From Deltaproteobacteria bacterium (lineage in GTDB: Bacteria; Desulfobacterota; Desulfuromonadia; Geobacterales; Geobacteraceae), in NCBI GenBank assembly GCA_009668975.1, contig SBEG01000010.1, positions 1 to 64,000 on the forward strand: a stretch of 64,000 nt of DNA, written 5' to 3'. The position numbers were made by a program, and so were the translations under genes. Below are positions 17,713 to 26,051 of the stretch, piece by piece. The notes beneath the pieces are model-generated. The model saw nothing but the letters and a program-made list of their open reading frames with translations. It had not been told where the DNA came from and ran no database searches. Each line of letters opens with the position of its first letter. Within the stretch, counting starts at the first letter, position 1.

Positions 17713-18234
17713 CTATCCCTGATGATGAGCGGCGCGAAAGAGCGCCACAGCAGTTTTTCCATCGGAGATCTCGCCACGCGCCGCCATTACCAGAGCATCT
17801 TGCAGCGGAATCCGCACCGTTTCGATATCCTCATAGTGCTCCGGTTCGGCCTCCTGCTGTTCCAACCCGGTCGCCAGAAAAAGATGAATGGCCTCGTCAA
17901 AAACCCCCGGTGATGAGTAGAGCAGCCCCAGAGGTTCAAGATTCGCCGCAACAAGTCCCGTTTCTTCGAAAAGCTCCCTTGCCCCGCAGGCAGCCGGGTC
18001 TTCCCCCGGATCGAGGCGGCCGGCCGGGATTTCGAGCATCCGGCTATTCACCGCCGGACGAAGTTGTCTGATGAGCGTAACCGTGCCGTCATCATGAAGC
18101 GGAAGAACGCCGACTCCTCCCGGATGGCGTACAATCTGAAACAGGTGCCAGCCCTTCTCGCCGATCTTTACTTCCATCTGTTCCAGATCCACCACCAACC
18201 CCTGAAACAGAATTTTTCTCTCGCGTATTTCCAT
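17713..18234 (-). CDS. Nudix hydrolase, ADP-ribose pyrophosphatase-like
   Basis: This 173-residue enzyme carries the full Nudix box GRLDPGEDPAACGARELFEETGL at about residues 72-94, whose REXXEE core binds the metal ions that hydrolyse nucleoside-diphosphate-X bonds. The upstream EIPAGRLDPGE context and overall length match the ADP-ribose pyrophosphatase (NudF-like) branch. Substrate remains an inference. ATG follows AAGGAG. Two ADP-ribose-related enzymes lie in this window (see the gene at 5250), but they are not adjacent. Confidence 0.88.
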   Translation of the reverse strand: MEIRERKILFQGLVVDLEQMEVKIGEKGWHLFQIVRHPGGVGVLPLHDDGTVTLIRQLRPAVNSRMLEIPAGRLDPGEDPAACGARELFEETGLVAANLEPLGLLYSSPGVFDEAIHLFLATGLEQQEAEPEHYEDIETVRIPLQDALVMAARGEISDGKTAVALFRAAHHQG

Positions 18235-18425
18235 TGCGGAAATTCTCCTTGAACGGGTCCCCTGGACAGTCTGGCCGCCCTGTGTCTACTGACGTCTCAC
18301 GGTGTCTGCACCAACCGGCCCGGTTTCCCGCAAGTTTGATTTTGTTTTGTGAATCTTTATGTTATGCTTTCAGAAATTACAGCGTCAATGAAGACCCATC
18401 ATAATCCAACCTCGGGGGAACTATC

Positions 18426-18761
18426 ATGAAAACACTCACTATTTTTGCCTGCGCAGCAGTTCTCGCGCTCGCTGCCGGCTGCACCATGTTTACGGCTTGG
18501 AAGGCAATTCCCCCACCGGGAGGATGTGATCAGTGTCATACCAAACCGATCAATAACAATTGGCATGTAGCCTATCAGGCACCGGCACTCAGTGACGAAA
18601 AGGACCGGAAATACTTCCAGAGCGAAAAATACAACCTTCCGCACGTTGATAAGCCGGCTTCCGTTCTAGAGGTTCGCAAGACAACGGACGAAAAATGTTT
18701 CGAGTGCCACAACACCCCGACACCCTCTCATAAAGGTCGCACAGGCCGCTATCATCATTGA
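18426..18761 (+). CDS. diheme c-type cytochrome lipoprotein
   Basis: This 111-residue protein starts with a lipoprotein signal (hydrophobic stretch ending LALAAGC, acylated Cys19). It contains two heme-attachment motifs, CDQCH at 34-38 and CFECH at 91-95, with extra histidines (H48, H73, H110, H111) that could be distal ligands. It is expected to be a membrane-anchored periplasmic or outer-membrane electron carrier. ATG follows GGGGGA. It stands alone on the plus strand in a minus-strand stretch and is followed by a terminator-like hairpin, so it is probably a single-gene unit. Confidence 0.85.
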   Translation: MKTLTIFACAAVLALAAGCTMFTAWKAIPPPGGCDQCHTKPINNNWHVAYQAPALSDEKDRKYFQSEKYNLPHVDKPASVLEVRKTTDEKCFECHNTPTPSHKGRTGRYHH

Positions 18762-18791
18762 TAATGTCTCCCGGCTAAAATCTGACTGATC

Positions 18792-18850
18792 AGAGCCCGT
18801 GGCAACCATACCGCTGTAAAGCAGGTAGCGATTGTCCCGGGCTCTTTTTT
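18792..18850 (+). terminator. rho-independent terminator after the cytochrome gene
   Basis: The stem AGAGCCCG / CGGGCTCT (18792-18799 with 18838-18845) encloses an inner TACC-GCT / AGC-GGTA pairing and is followed directly by TTTTT. Its position 30 bp after the cytochrome stop fits. The loop is long (38 bases), so efficiency is uncertain. Confidence 0.65.
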
Positions 18851-18859
18851 ATTCCGCGC

Positions 18860-19025
18860 TAGGAGCCCGTCGGATTTAGGAAATCGAAGCGAAAATTCGG
18901 CTGGGCGAGGACAGATTTTGTCGGTTTTGCTGGGTAATAGTTGTTCTATTACCCAAAAAAGCGGCGAAATATGGACCATTCAGACGGGTTTGCAGCAGAT
19001 TTACCCTAAGTCCGACAGGGTCCTA
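18860..19025. mobile_element. 166 bp inverted-repeat element overlapping a gene end
   Basis: The left end AGGAGCCCGTCGGATTTAGG (18861-18880) matches the complement of the right end CCTAAGTCCGACAGGGTCCT (19005-19024) at 17 of 20 positions. Inside is a perfect hairpin, TGGGTAATAG-TTGTT-CTATTACCCA (18931-18955). There is no reading frame of its own. Its right end encodes the last residues and the stop codon of the minus-strand gene ending at 19001. Confidence 0.75.
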
Positions 19026-19396
19026 ACGACATGTCCCTGGAGCCGGGCCAGAGCTAGCCCTTCCTCGATATCACTGAGGAATTCCAGCGAATGCCCCTGT
19101 GTAACCTTCTCCGGGCAAGCCAGTTCAAGCAGCGCCCGCAACATGAAAAAAAACCACTCGGTACTGTCATGCATCGGTTGAATCGCATGGGTAGCGGCAA
19201 GGTATTTGACGGCCCGAACAACAATATTCGGGTCACGACCCAACGCTTTTACCCGGCTGATGTGTTCCAGACAGAAGGCATAAAAGGTGTCGGCAAGTTT
19301 TTGAATCCGCTGCACATCCACCGGACGTGCATCCATCATTGTTCTCTGCGCTGCTTCATAACAGGCGGCATGCAGCTCTGCATGGTTCAGATTCAA
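19001..19396 (-). CDS. hypothetical alpha-helical protein
   Basis: I do not recognise this 131-residue protein. It looks all-helical and soluble, with an aromatic patch EWFFFML near residue 80 and two early cysteines. The start is TTG 19396, supported by AAAGGGGG six bases upstream. The last residues VRTLSDLG and the stop lie inside the terminal repeat of the element at 18860-19025, so the native C-terminus may have been replaced. It ends 71 bp downstream of the YbgC gene in the same direction. Confidence 0.6.
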   Translation of the reverse strand: MNLNHAELHAACYEAAQRTMMDARPVDVQRIQKLADTFYAFCLEHISRVKALGRDPNIVVRAVKYLAATHAIQPMHDSTEWFFFMLRALLELACPEKVTQGHSLEFLSDIEEGLALARLQGHVVRTLSDLG

Positions 19397-19467
19397 GCGA
19401 ATCCCCCTTTCAGCACCAGCGGAAAGCTTTCCGTCACAGCAAATTCAACTGAATTCGCAATGCCCCG

Positions 19468-19851
19468 CTACCCTTCCAGAACTTGCAGCAGCTCTTGCGG
19501 AAGCCGCTTGGCTTTCATGGCTGGACTGACGCAGACCAGCGTCACCTTTCCGCAGGCCAGAAGTTTCCCGTCGAAAACGCGAAGCGCTTGCTGTCCGAGA
19601 GTGAAGGAAGTTTTGCCGATCTCCAGAACTTCGGTCTCAACCCGAATCAGATCATCGAGTACCGCCGGAAATCGGTAATCGACTTCCAGCCTGACTACCG
19701 GAAAAATCTGCCCGTTGCGGGCAAGTTCCGCCACGTTGAGGCCCCTTTCCCGGAAATATTCCGTGCGTCCCCGTTCGAAGAAGCCGAGGTAGTTTGCATG
19801 GTAGACAACGCCGCCGGCATCCGTGTCTTCGTAATAAATTCGGAATTCCAT
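19468..19851 (-). CDS. ybgC: YbgC-type acyl-CoA thioesterase
   Basis: This 127-residue single hotdog domain carries the 4-hydroxybenzoyl-CoA thioesterase signature YYEDTDAGGVVYHANYL, with the catalytic Asp of EDTD and the active-site YHANY helix, at about residues 6-22. YbgC enzymes hydrolyse acyl-CoA or acyl-ACP and are often linked to Tol-Pal, but no tol genes are near. ATG 19851 has AAAGGGG at good spacing; the frame extends to 19875. Confidence 0.88.
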   Translation of the reverse strand: MEFRIYYEDTDAGGVVYHANYLGFFERGRTEYFRERGLNVAELARNGQIFPVVRLEVDYRFPAVLDDLIRVETEVLEIGKTSFTLGQQALRVFDGKLLACGKVTLVCVSPAMKAKRLPQELLQVLEG

Positions 19852-20029
19852 GGTTCCCCTTTCCTGGCTGATCAAGCTTTCTCACGGAATCGGCTTCAGA
19901 ATGCCGACGCCTGCCTGAGCAATCAGGTTTTCCCTATCACACCAGATTCCTGCTGTCAAAAAGAAAGCAGGAATCAGCGATCTGCAGTGACAAACTCCAG
20001 TGGCTCATACGCTGTCAAGCTCGCTGCGT

Positions 20030-20467
20030 TCACTCGCCGATATCTTCCTTCCAGAGAGAGGGTGAGGTGCTGATGAAATTTTCCATCAGCTCTCTGCAGG
20101 CGCTGTCATCCACAAGTTCAAGTTCCACCCCCCGGGAGCGCAGGTAGTCTTCCGGCCCCTGAAAGGTGCGGTTCTCGCCAATAACCACTCGAGGAATTCC
20201 ATAGAGGAGGACCGCACCACTGCACATGTCGCACGGAGACAGTGTCGAGTAGAGGGTTGCTCGACGGTACTCGGCTGCTTGCAGACGACCAGCGTTTTCC
20301 AGACAATCCATCTCGGCGTGCAGAACGGCACTCCCCTTCTGGACCCGCCGATTGTGACCCCGGCCGACGATTCGACCGTCTATCACCAGGACCGAGCCGA
20401 TCGGAATACCGCCCTCCGCCAGGCCTTTCCTGGCTTCCTCAATTGCTGCTGCCAGAAATTCATCCAT
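20030..20467 (-). CDS. cytidine/deoxycytidylate-fold deaminase, Fcy1-like cytosine deaminase
   Basis: This 145-residue zinc deaminase has H50-A-E52 (zinc ligand and proton shuttle) and C79-x-x-C82 in SPCDMC. The stretches GRGHNRRVQKGSA, TLSPCDMCSGAVLLYGIPR, and the C-terminal ...LWKEDIGE closely resemble yeast cytosine deaminase Fcy1 as I remember it, more than the bacterial TadA or CodA proteins. Deamination of free cytosine to uracil for pyrimidine salvage is thus the best guess. ATG 20467 follows AAAGGAG. No pyrimidine genes are adjacent. Confidence 0.8.
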   Translation of the reverse strand: MDEFLAAAIEEARKGLAEGGIPIGSVLVIDGRIVGRGHNRRVQKGSAVLHAEMDCLENAGRLQAAEYRRATLYSTLSPCDMCSGAVLLYGIPRVVIGENRTFQGPEDYLRSRGVELELVDDSACRELMENFISTSPSLWKEDIGE

Positions 20468-20524
20468 GAAGCTCTCCTTTTCACGACCTTTCATCAGGCT
20501 GTTTGCCGCAAAACTAAACCGTAA

Positions 20525-22171
20525 CTAACTGTAATCGTTAGTTATTTTCTTTTCCGGATAGGCAGACATGGTCGCGAGGCGCCGGTCCTCCACCGGTCCG
20601 CCCACCGTAAAATGATAGAGATCCTGGTAAAGAATGCCGGTTATCCCAAGCAGTTCGTGCAGCGGGTCATCAAAGAAACAGCCGATCCCGGTGCCTCTCA
20701 ATTCCAGCGCCTCTGCCTCCAGGTACAGCACTTGGCCGATCATGCCGCATTCCCAGAACAAGCGTGGATAGAACCAGGGGCCGATATCTTCCAAATTACC
20801 GGAAAACCGGGCCAACATGCCGAGACTGAAGCAGCCCTCCGCGGCAATGTCCTGGCCGCAGGAAATTTCCATTGCCGTGTTCCGCGCATCACCTGCGCTG
20901 AGCAAGTACAGATCCAGCCCGGCCGGACAACCCGCCGGCTTTTCCCAGAGAAACTCCACATCCAGCAGTTCCCGCATTTCGTGCAGGTGCTCACGGTTCC
21001 TGAGCAGCAGGTAGAGACCGGGATGAAGTCCGTCAACCTCGTGAACGAACAGGACGAGATCGACGCACGACGGCCAGGGCAGCAGGCTGAAAGGAGGAAT
21101 TTTCACCCGGGACACGGTTCGCTCCAGCAGAGCAAAAAACGATGCTGGCGACATGCTGCTGACGCCATCCATGGCCACGGCACTGCGACGTTGGCGGACG
21201 AGCTTCCGAAATGAACCGGTGAAAGAAGCATGGCTGACGTCTGGAAGCGTCGGCGGCAACGGCTGGTATACCTGCCGCTGATCAGGTTTACGGGAGGCTT
21301 CTGCCACTTCGTCGATGATTTTCCACTCTCTGAACGAAGAGCTCAACCTGTTGGGAGTTCCTTGCCAATCCAGCGATTCAAAGGCAGGTACTATTCCCGG
21401 ATTTAACGTTAGCTGGCTCTTCGTGCTGCCTCGTGGGAATATTGCCAGCAGACAGTCAGGCTCTTCCGCATCCGCGCCCTTCTGCCTGGCAATTCCGAGG
21501 AGTTGTCCAACTTGCTCGCTCCCGGTACAGTCGAGGAGTTGCGTCTCCCAACCGAGAGCTGCGGCTGCGAGTGCAACCGCTGCAAGAGCATGCCCCACAT
21601 CCAGCTGACAGTAGCGATAGGCTCTCTCACCGTACTTCCAGGATTCTCGCCAATGGATCGAGCTGAAGCCGAGGAGTACTGTTCCTAGAGGCAACCCGGC
21701 GGTGAGCTCTTCCCAGATTTTTCCGGGTATTTCGGCACGGATTTCCAGCCCATGCTCCTTCGCGGCATAGTGACTCACCAGCGGTTGCGTAGAGAGTTCT
21801 GGAACAGCGCCACAGAGAAGATAACATTCGGTCGGATGCAGATTGCCGCTCGACGGATTGACCCGTAATGGCCAGCTGACCTCTCCAACCGACTTCCAGG
21901 CCGAGAGGGCCATGCTGTCGAAAAAAAGTTGCGAGATACTCCGAAAATGCAGGGAAGCGCTCGGGATATTGCTTTCAGCCCCAAATACCGCAGAATAGTT
22001 TGGCTCATTTCCCGGCTCGGTAATTTCCAGCTGTAGCAGCTTGGCCCCATGATAGCGGCGAAAGAGATTGGGTTGCGTGGCCCAATCCATCTTCCCCGGT
22101 CCACGGGCGTACCTTTCAAAGCGATGTTTTGTCTGAAGGTGATACGCTAGCACTGTCTCAAGTTTCGTCAT
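20525..22171 (-). CDS. tandem nitroreductase-fold protein (SagB/ThcOx-like)
   Basis: This 548-residue protein appears to be two nitroreductase-fold modules in tandem. Module one (about 90-270) has WPLRVNPSSGNLHPTECYL, the FMN-phosphate-binding RxNPSSGNLHP signature of the SagB/ThcOx dehydrogenase family. Module two (about 320-540) begins with a diverged RQRRSAVAMDG and has FWECGMIGQVLYLEAEALELRGTGIGCFFDD, the typical C-terminal NTR segment. SagB enzymes oxidise azolines in peptide natural products, but stand-alone SagB-like proteins are also common, and no precursor or cyclodehydratase gene is visible here. The start is chosen at ATG 22171 (GAGG upstream); ATG 22183 is the alternative. Confidence 0.75.
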   Translation of the reverse strand: MTKLETVLAYHLQTKHRFERYARGPGKMDWATQPNLFRRYHGAKLLQLEITEPGNEPNYSAVFGAESNIPSASLHFRSISQLFFDSMALSAWKSVGEVSWPLRVNPSSGNLHPTECYLLCGAVPELSTQPLVSHYAAKEHGLEIRAEIPGKIWEELTAGLPLGTVLLGFSSIHWRESWKYGERAYRYCQLDVGHALAAVALAAAALGWETQLLDCTGSEQVGQLLGIARQKGADAEEPDCLLAIFPRGSTKSQLTLNPGIVPAFESLDWQGTPNRLSSSFREWKIIDEVAEASRKPDQRQVYQPLPPTLPDVSHASFTGSFRKLVRQRRSAVAMDGVSSMSPASFFALLERTVSRVKIPPFSLLPWPSCVDLVLFVHEVDGLHPGLYLLLRNREHLHEMRELLDVEFLWEKPAGCPAGLDLYLLSAGDARNTAMEISCGQDIAAEGCFSLGMLARFSGNLEDIGPWFYPRLFWECGMIGQVLYLEAEALELRGTGIGCFFDDPLHELLGITGILYQDLYHFTVGGPVEDRRLATMSAYPEKKITNDYS

Positions 22172-22402
22172 GGGCTGCCTCATTTCAGATCGATCATACC
22201 CGCCTGGATCTCGGACACACGCAAGAGTTGGGAGCAGGCTCCCTCAGCATTATAGTACGTACCGCCTCGTCAGCATCGTTATGCTCTGGCTCTTCCCATA
22301 AAACTGCCTGGTCAGGTGCTGTATGGGATACAGACAAGTACGACCAACACTGTTACCGATTATACACGCTGATTATTGTGGCCAGTGTTTCAGCGAGATT
22401 TC

Positions 22403-22738
22403 TCAGCTCTCTTTTTCTATAACGACCGCGGTTCCGTAACAGAGAACTTCTGTTGCCGAGCCTTTACTGACAACTTCTGAAGCATCGTAGCGTAGCCCTA
22501 CGATGGCATTTGCCCCCATCTCACGCGCATGGTCAACCAGTATTTCATAAGCTTGCAGCCTTGCCTGCTCACACATTTCGGTATAGGCTCCGATCCGTCC
22601 TCCGATGATATTTTTGAGCCCGCCAATGATGCCTTGCGCGATTGTCGGTGCGCGAACGATGATCCCGCGAGCAATACCCTTATACTCCTTGATTCGATAG
22701 CCTTCGATGGTAAAGGTTGTTGTGACCGGCATATTCAT
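22403..22738 (-). CDS. YbjQ/UPF0145 family protein
   Basis: This 111-residue protein matches the YbjQ family (about 105 residues, pentameric, sometimes called heavy-metal-binding). The signatures are TTTFTIEGYRIKEYKGIARGIIVR, the GG-rich GIIGGLKNIIGGRIGAYTEMCEQAR, and the ending ANAIVGLRYDASEV...EVLCYGTAVV. Function is not established in the family. ATG 22738 has GGAGGG eight bases upstream; the frame extends to 22873. Confidence 0.88.
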   Translation of the reverse strand: MNMPVTTTFTIEGYRIKEYKGIARGIIVRAPTIAQGIIGGLKNIIGGRIGAYTEMCEQARLQAYEILVDHAREMGANAIVGLRYDASEVVSKGSATEVLCYGTAVVIEKES

Positions 22739-23341
22739 GGATATATCCCTCCAATTGCAAAAGTAACCACCAATTGACCAGAGCTTTGTCTGAATATGCG
22801 GGAGGCCACCAGGGTTGTCAATGATTATAGCAGTATTTTTCGCCTCTACCTTGGTTCGTTTTTCCTTCAGCACCTTTTGGAATTCCGTCTAATTCCCGAG
22901 TCACCTAACCAGATTTTAATTTCTTACTTGATTCACTTTTTCAAGGCCGACTTGACGCTAAGCAAAGGTAGTGTTTTAAAGTATCTGCTTCCTTCCCATG
23001 AGGCGTATCGCTGGCACTTCGACTCCCGATGGGAATTCTTTTCAGGTCTCAGTACTTTTTCGGAAGCTGTGCCTGCTATTTTACAAAATCAACAGATAGA
23101 ATTTTTCGGGTGGAATTTAAGTTTTGTTTTAATGGCAGATTAATTTTTGTGAGGAAAGGAGAAAGGCAAATTCTCAGAGGACTTTTTAGAAAATTGCCCA
23201 AAATTTAGGCTTCCAGATTTCGCTTCTACGGGGTTTTTTTCAGGAAGGCAGGGTCACAGGTTTTCTTTGTACCCCAAAAAGCCGAGAAGCTTATTTTGAC
23301 GCATTATTGCCAAAATATATTTTATTGAATATTTCACCGAC
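22739..23341. other. gene-poor AT-rich gap
   Basis: About 600 bases separate the ybjQ start from the rsmG stop. The stretch is visibly more AT-rich than its surroundings. The only long frame (plus strand, 22796-23143) has no ribosome site or recognisable motif and overlaps the ybjQ leader, so I do not call it. Homopolymer runs occur near 23235-23285 but no clear terminator. In many genomes parA and parB follow rsmG; they are not here. Confidence 0.6.
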
Positions 23342-24004
23342 CTATTTCGTCTCAGTTTTTTCCACTACAACCAGAAACCGCTCCGCTCCGCTCGAGGGAA
23401 GTCGCAAATGGATGCAATCAACGATTTTTGCACCCAGGCCGGCTAGACTTTTTTTGGCAGCAAGGGCTTCTTCCCTGCCCTCCTTCCCCTTCATCGCAAT
23501 GATCTGCCCCATGGGTTTCAAAAGAGGTAGCGCTAGGCTGATGAATAAGGGCAAATCCGCAAAGGCCCGGGACACGATCGTCTCAAACTGAGCGGCATGA
23601 GATTTCGATAAATCTTCGACGCGGGCATGAAGCGCGGTAAATTCCTGCAACTGCAGGATTCGGGCAACGTGACGTTGAAAAAGTATTTTCTTCTCCACCG
23701 CGTCGACGGAGACTAGCGGGAGTTCCGGAAGCAGGATCTTGAGCGGTATGGCGGGAAAACCGCCACCCGAACCGATATCGAGAAGTTTTCCGTTTTTTTT
23801 TAGACAACCAAGCAGAGACAGTGAATCAACAAAATGCTTTATTACTATCTCCTGATCATCTTTTATGGCGGTAAGGTTAATCTTCCGATTCCACTTTTTC
23901 AGCTCTTCGGCAAAGTGATCGAAAAGACCCAGCTCCTTTGCGGATAGTTCGAGAGCAAATGCGCCAGCACAGAAGCGCAGAAGTTCCAAAGACTCTTTAT
24001 TCAT
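23342..24004 (-). CDS. rsmG: 16S rRNA (guanine-N7)-methyltransferase RsmG
   Basis: RsmG (GidB) methylates N7 of G527 in 16S rRNA using S-adenosylmethionine. The 220 residues show the family core WNRKINLTAIKD near 38-49, the SAM-binding LLDIGSGGGFPAIPLKI near 75-91, and VDAVEKKILFQ. Its ATG overlaps the mnmG stop as ATGA, so it is translationally coupled and last in the run. Confidence 0.96.
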   Translation of the reverse strand: MNKESLELLRFCAGAFALELSAKELGLFDHFAEELKKWNRKINLTAIKDDQEIVIKHFVDSLSLLGCLKKNGKLLDIGSGGGFPAIPLKILLPELPLVSVDAVEKKILFQRHVARILQLQEFTALHARVEDLSKSHAAQFETIVSRAFADLPLFISLALPLLKPMGQIIAMKGKEGREEALAAKKSLAGLGAKIVDCIHLRLPSSGAERFLVVVEKTETK

Positions 24005-25875
24005 CTGCCCTTACCTGTTTTCAGTGCAATAGCTAAAATAGAGATGGCCGCAGGGGTAATCCCGCTGATACGCGACGCCTGTCCAAGTGTGTCCGGTCGA
24101 AAACGCTGGAGTTTTTCCCGAGCCTCAATGGAAAAGCCTGAGACAGCCGCGTAATCAAAATCGGCGGGAATCCTGGTTGTCTCCAGTTTATCACTACTGG
24201 CAATCTGCTGCCGCTGTCGATCTATGTAGCCCTGGTATTTAATCTGTATTTCCACCTGTTCTTTCACGACCGGCGGCAGTTCCAAACAATCTATGTCGAT
24301 TCTCTGCAGTTCCCGGTAGTCAAATTCTGGCCTGCGCATGAGCTGCTCATAGGTTACGGCATTCTGCAAATCCAGCAGATTGTGCTCCTGCAGAAATGCT
24401 TCGTCAGTTTCCGCAGGAACCAGCCGTGTTTCCCGCAGTCTTGCCAATTCAGCTTGGACCATTTCCATCTTCCGCTGAAATGCCCGGTACTCATCTTCCC
24501 GGACCAGCCCAACCGCATAGCCCTTTTCCCGTAGACGCTGGTCTGCATTATCCTCGCGAAGGAGGAGCCGGTATTCTGCGCGGGAGGTAAACATTCGGTA
24601 CGGCTCTTTGGTTCCCAGCGTGATAAGATCATCTATCAGGACCCCGATATACGCCTCTCCCCTGCCCAGCACGAGAGGCTCCTTCCCCTTGATCCGCAGT
24701 GCGGCATTGATACCGGCCATCAAACCCTGTGCTGCTGCTTCTTCATAGCCGGAGGTACCATTAATCTGACCGGCATGGTAGAGATTTCTCACCTTCTTCG
24801 TTTCCAGCGAGGCATGAATCTGGATCGGGTCCACATAATCGTATTCAATGGCATAGGCTGGCCGCATGATTTCCACCGCTTCAAGTCCTTCAATGGAGCG
24901 GTAAAGCGCAATCTGCACATCAATCGGCAAGGAAGTGGAGAGTCCGCTGGGATACATCTCTATCGTATCCCGCCCTTCCGGTTCTATGAAACTTTGATGC
25001 CGGGTTTTATCCGGAAATCGCACGACCTTATCTTCGATGGAGGGACAGTAACGTGGTCCGATGCCTTCGATCAAGCCTCCATAGAGCGGTGAGCGATCGA
25101 GATTTGCCCGAATGATCTCGTGTGTTCGTTCATTGGTGTAAGCAATATGGCAGGGCATTTGCGGCAGCTCGATTCGCTCCGTGGAGAACGAGAAGGGAAT
25201 CGGCGGCTCATCGCCATACTGGGGCTCAAGCTTCGAGAAATCGATGGTCCGGGCATCGAGTCGTGCCGGGGTTCCTGTCTTCAGCCTGCCGATCTCAAAC
25301 CCGAACTGCCCCAGAGAGTCCGAAAGTCCCATCGCGGGCAAATCTCCTGCTCGCCCTCCCGCATAACTGGTCAGCCCCACATGGATCAGACCACGGAGAA
25401 AAGTGCCGGTTGTCAGAATGATCGTTCTTGCCCGGTAACGAACCCCATCCCGCGTGTCCACGCCCAGGATTACTCCATCCTCCACAAACAACGATGTGAC
25501 TTCGCCCTGCTTAAGGGACAGATTGTCCGTATGCTCTAAAACATTCTTCATGCGCATACGATACTGCTGCTTGTCTGCCTGGGCGCGAGAGGCGCGCACC
25601 GCGGGTCCCTTCCTAGTATTCAAGGTCCGGAACTGGATTCCAGTGGCATCGATGTTCTTGCCCATCTCTCCGCCCAGCGCATCAATCTCCCGCACCAGAT
25701 GACCTTTTGCCAATCCGCCAATTGCCGGATTACAGGACATCAGGGCAATTGCATCGAGATTTATCGAGAACAGGAGCGTGGAGCACCCCATTCGCGCCCC
25801 AGCCAAAGCTGCCTCACAACCGGCATGACCTGCACCGACCACAATTATGTCAAAATGTTTTTCGTAGACAACCAC
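24001..25875 (-). CDS. mnmG: tRNA U34 carboxymethylaminomethyl-modifying enzyme MnmG (GidA)
   Basis: MnmG is the FAD- and NADH-dependent partner of MnmE in making the 5-carboxymethylaminomethyl group on wobble uridine. The 624 residues contain the FAD site DIIVVGAGHAGCEAALAGARMG at the N-terminus, the family motif SCNPAIGGLAKGHLVREIDALGG, RTLNTRKGPAVRASRAQADK, and the C-terminal MnmE-binding region. The start is GTG 25875, supported by AAGGA six bases upstream. mnmE lies 176 bp upstream in the same direction, with the parS-like site between them. Confidence 0.97.
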   Translation of the reverse strand: MVVYEKHFDIIVVGAGHAGCEAALAGARMGCSTLLFSINLDAIALMSCNPAIGGLAKGHLVREIDALGGEMGKNIDATGIQFRTLNTRKGPAVRASRAQADKQQYRMRMKNVLEHTDNLSLKQGEVTSLFVEDGVILGVDTRDGVRYRARTIILTTGTFLRGLIHVGLTSYAGGRAGDLPAMGLSDSLGQFGFEIGRLKTGTPARLDARTIDFSKLEPQYGDEPPIPFSFSTERIELPQMPCHIAYTNERTHEIIRANLDRSPLYGGLIEGIGPRYCPSIEDKVVRFPDKTRHQSFIEPEGRDTIEMYPSGLSTSLPIDVQIALYRSIEGLEAVEIMRPAYAIEYDYVDPIQIHASLETKKVRNLYHAGQINGTSGYEEAAAQGLMAGINAALRIKGKEPLVLGRGEAYIGVLIDDLITLGTKEPYRMFTSRAEYRLLLREDNADQRLREKGYAVGLVREDEYRAFQRKMEMVQAELARLRETRLVPAETDEAFLQEHNLLDLQNAVTYEQLMRRPEFDYRELQRIDIDCLELPPVVKEQVEIQIKYQGYIDRQRQQIASSDKLETTRIPADFDYAAVSGFSIEAREKLQRFRPDTLGQASRISGITPAAISILAIALKTGKGR

Positions 25876-26031
25876 GATAGTTCCTTAATCAAATGGCAGA
25901 ATTGCTCCAGCGTGAAACGAGCCGACAGAGCCTCGTACTCTCACCATGGTAAGCCTTTCACACGTCGGCATATTCTCTTGTTGTTTCTTCTGGGCCTGGC
26001 AGAACTCTCTAAACAGGGCGTTAAGAGGATA

Positions 26032-26047
26032 TGTTTCACGTGGAACA
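26032..26047. promoter_or_regulatory. parS-like ParB-binding site
   Basis: The 16-mer TGTTTCACGTGGAACA matches the widely conserved parS consensus, whose half-sites are TGTTTCAC/TGTTCCAC around CACGTG. It lies between mnmE and mnmG, 4 kb from dnaA, the usual origin-proximal location. ParB loaded here would spread and organise origin segregation. parA and parB are not in the window. Confidence 0.85.
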
Positions 26048-26051
26048 TATC

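Noticed and set aside
18300..18425. possible cyclic-di-GMP riboswitch before the cytochrome gene
   Set aside because: I looked for the GEMM core sequences that often precede Geobacter cytochromes and did not find them.
22796..23143. 115-residue plus-strand frame in the AT-rich gap
   Set aside because: No ribosome site, no motif, and it overlaps the leader of ybjQ; could be chance in AT-rich DNA.
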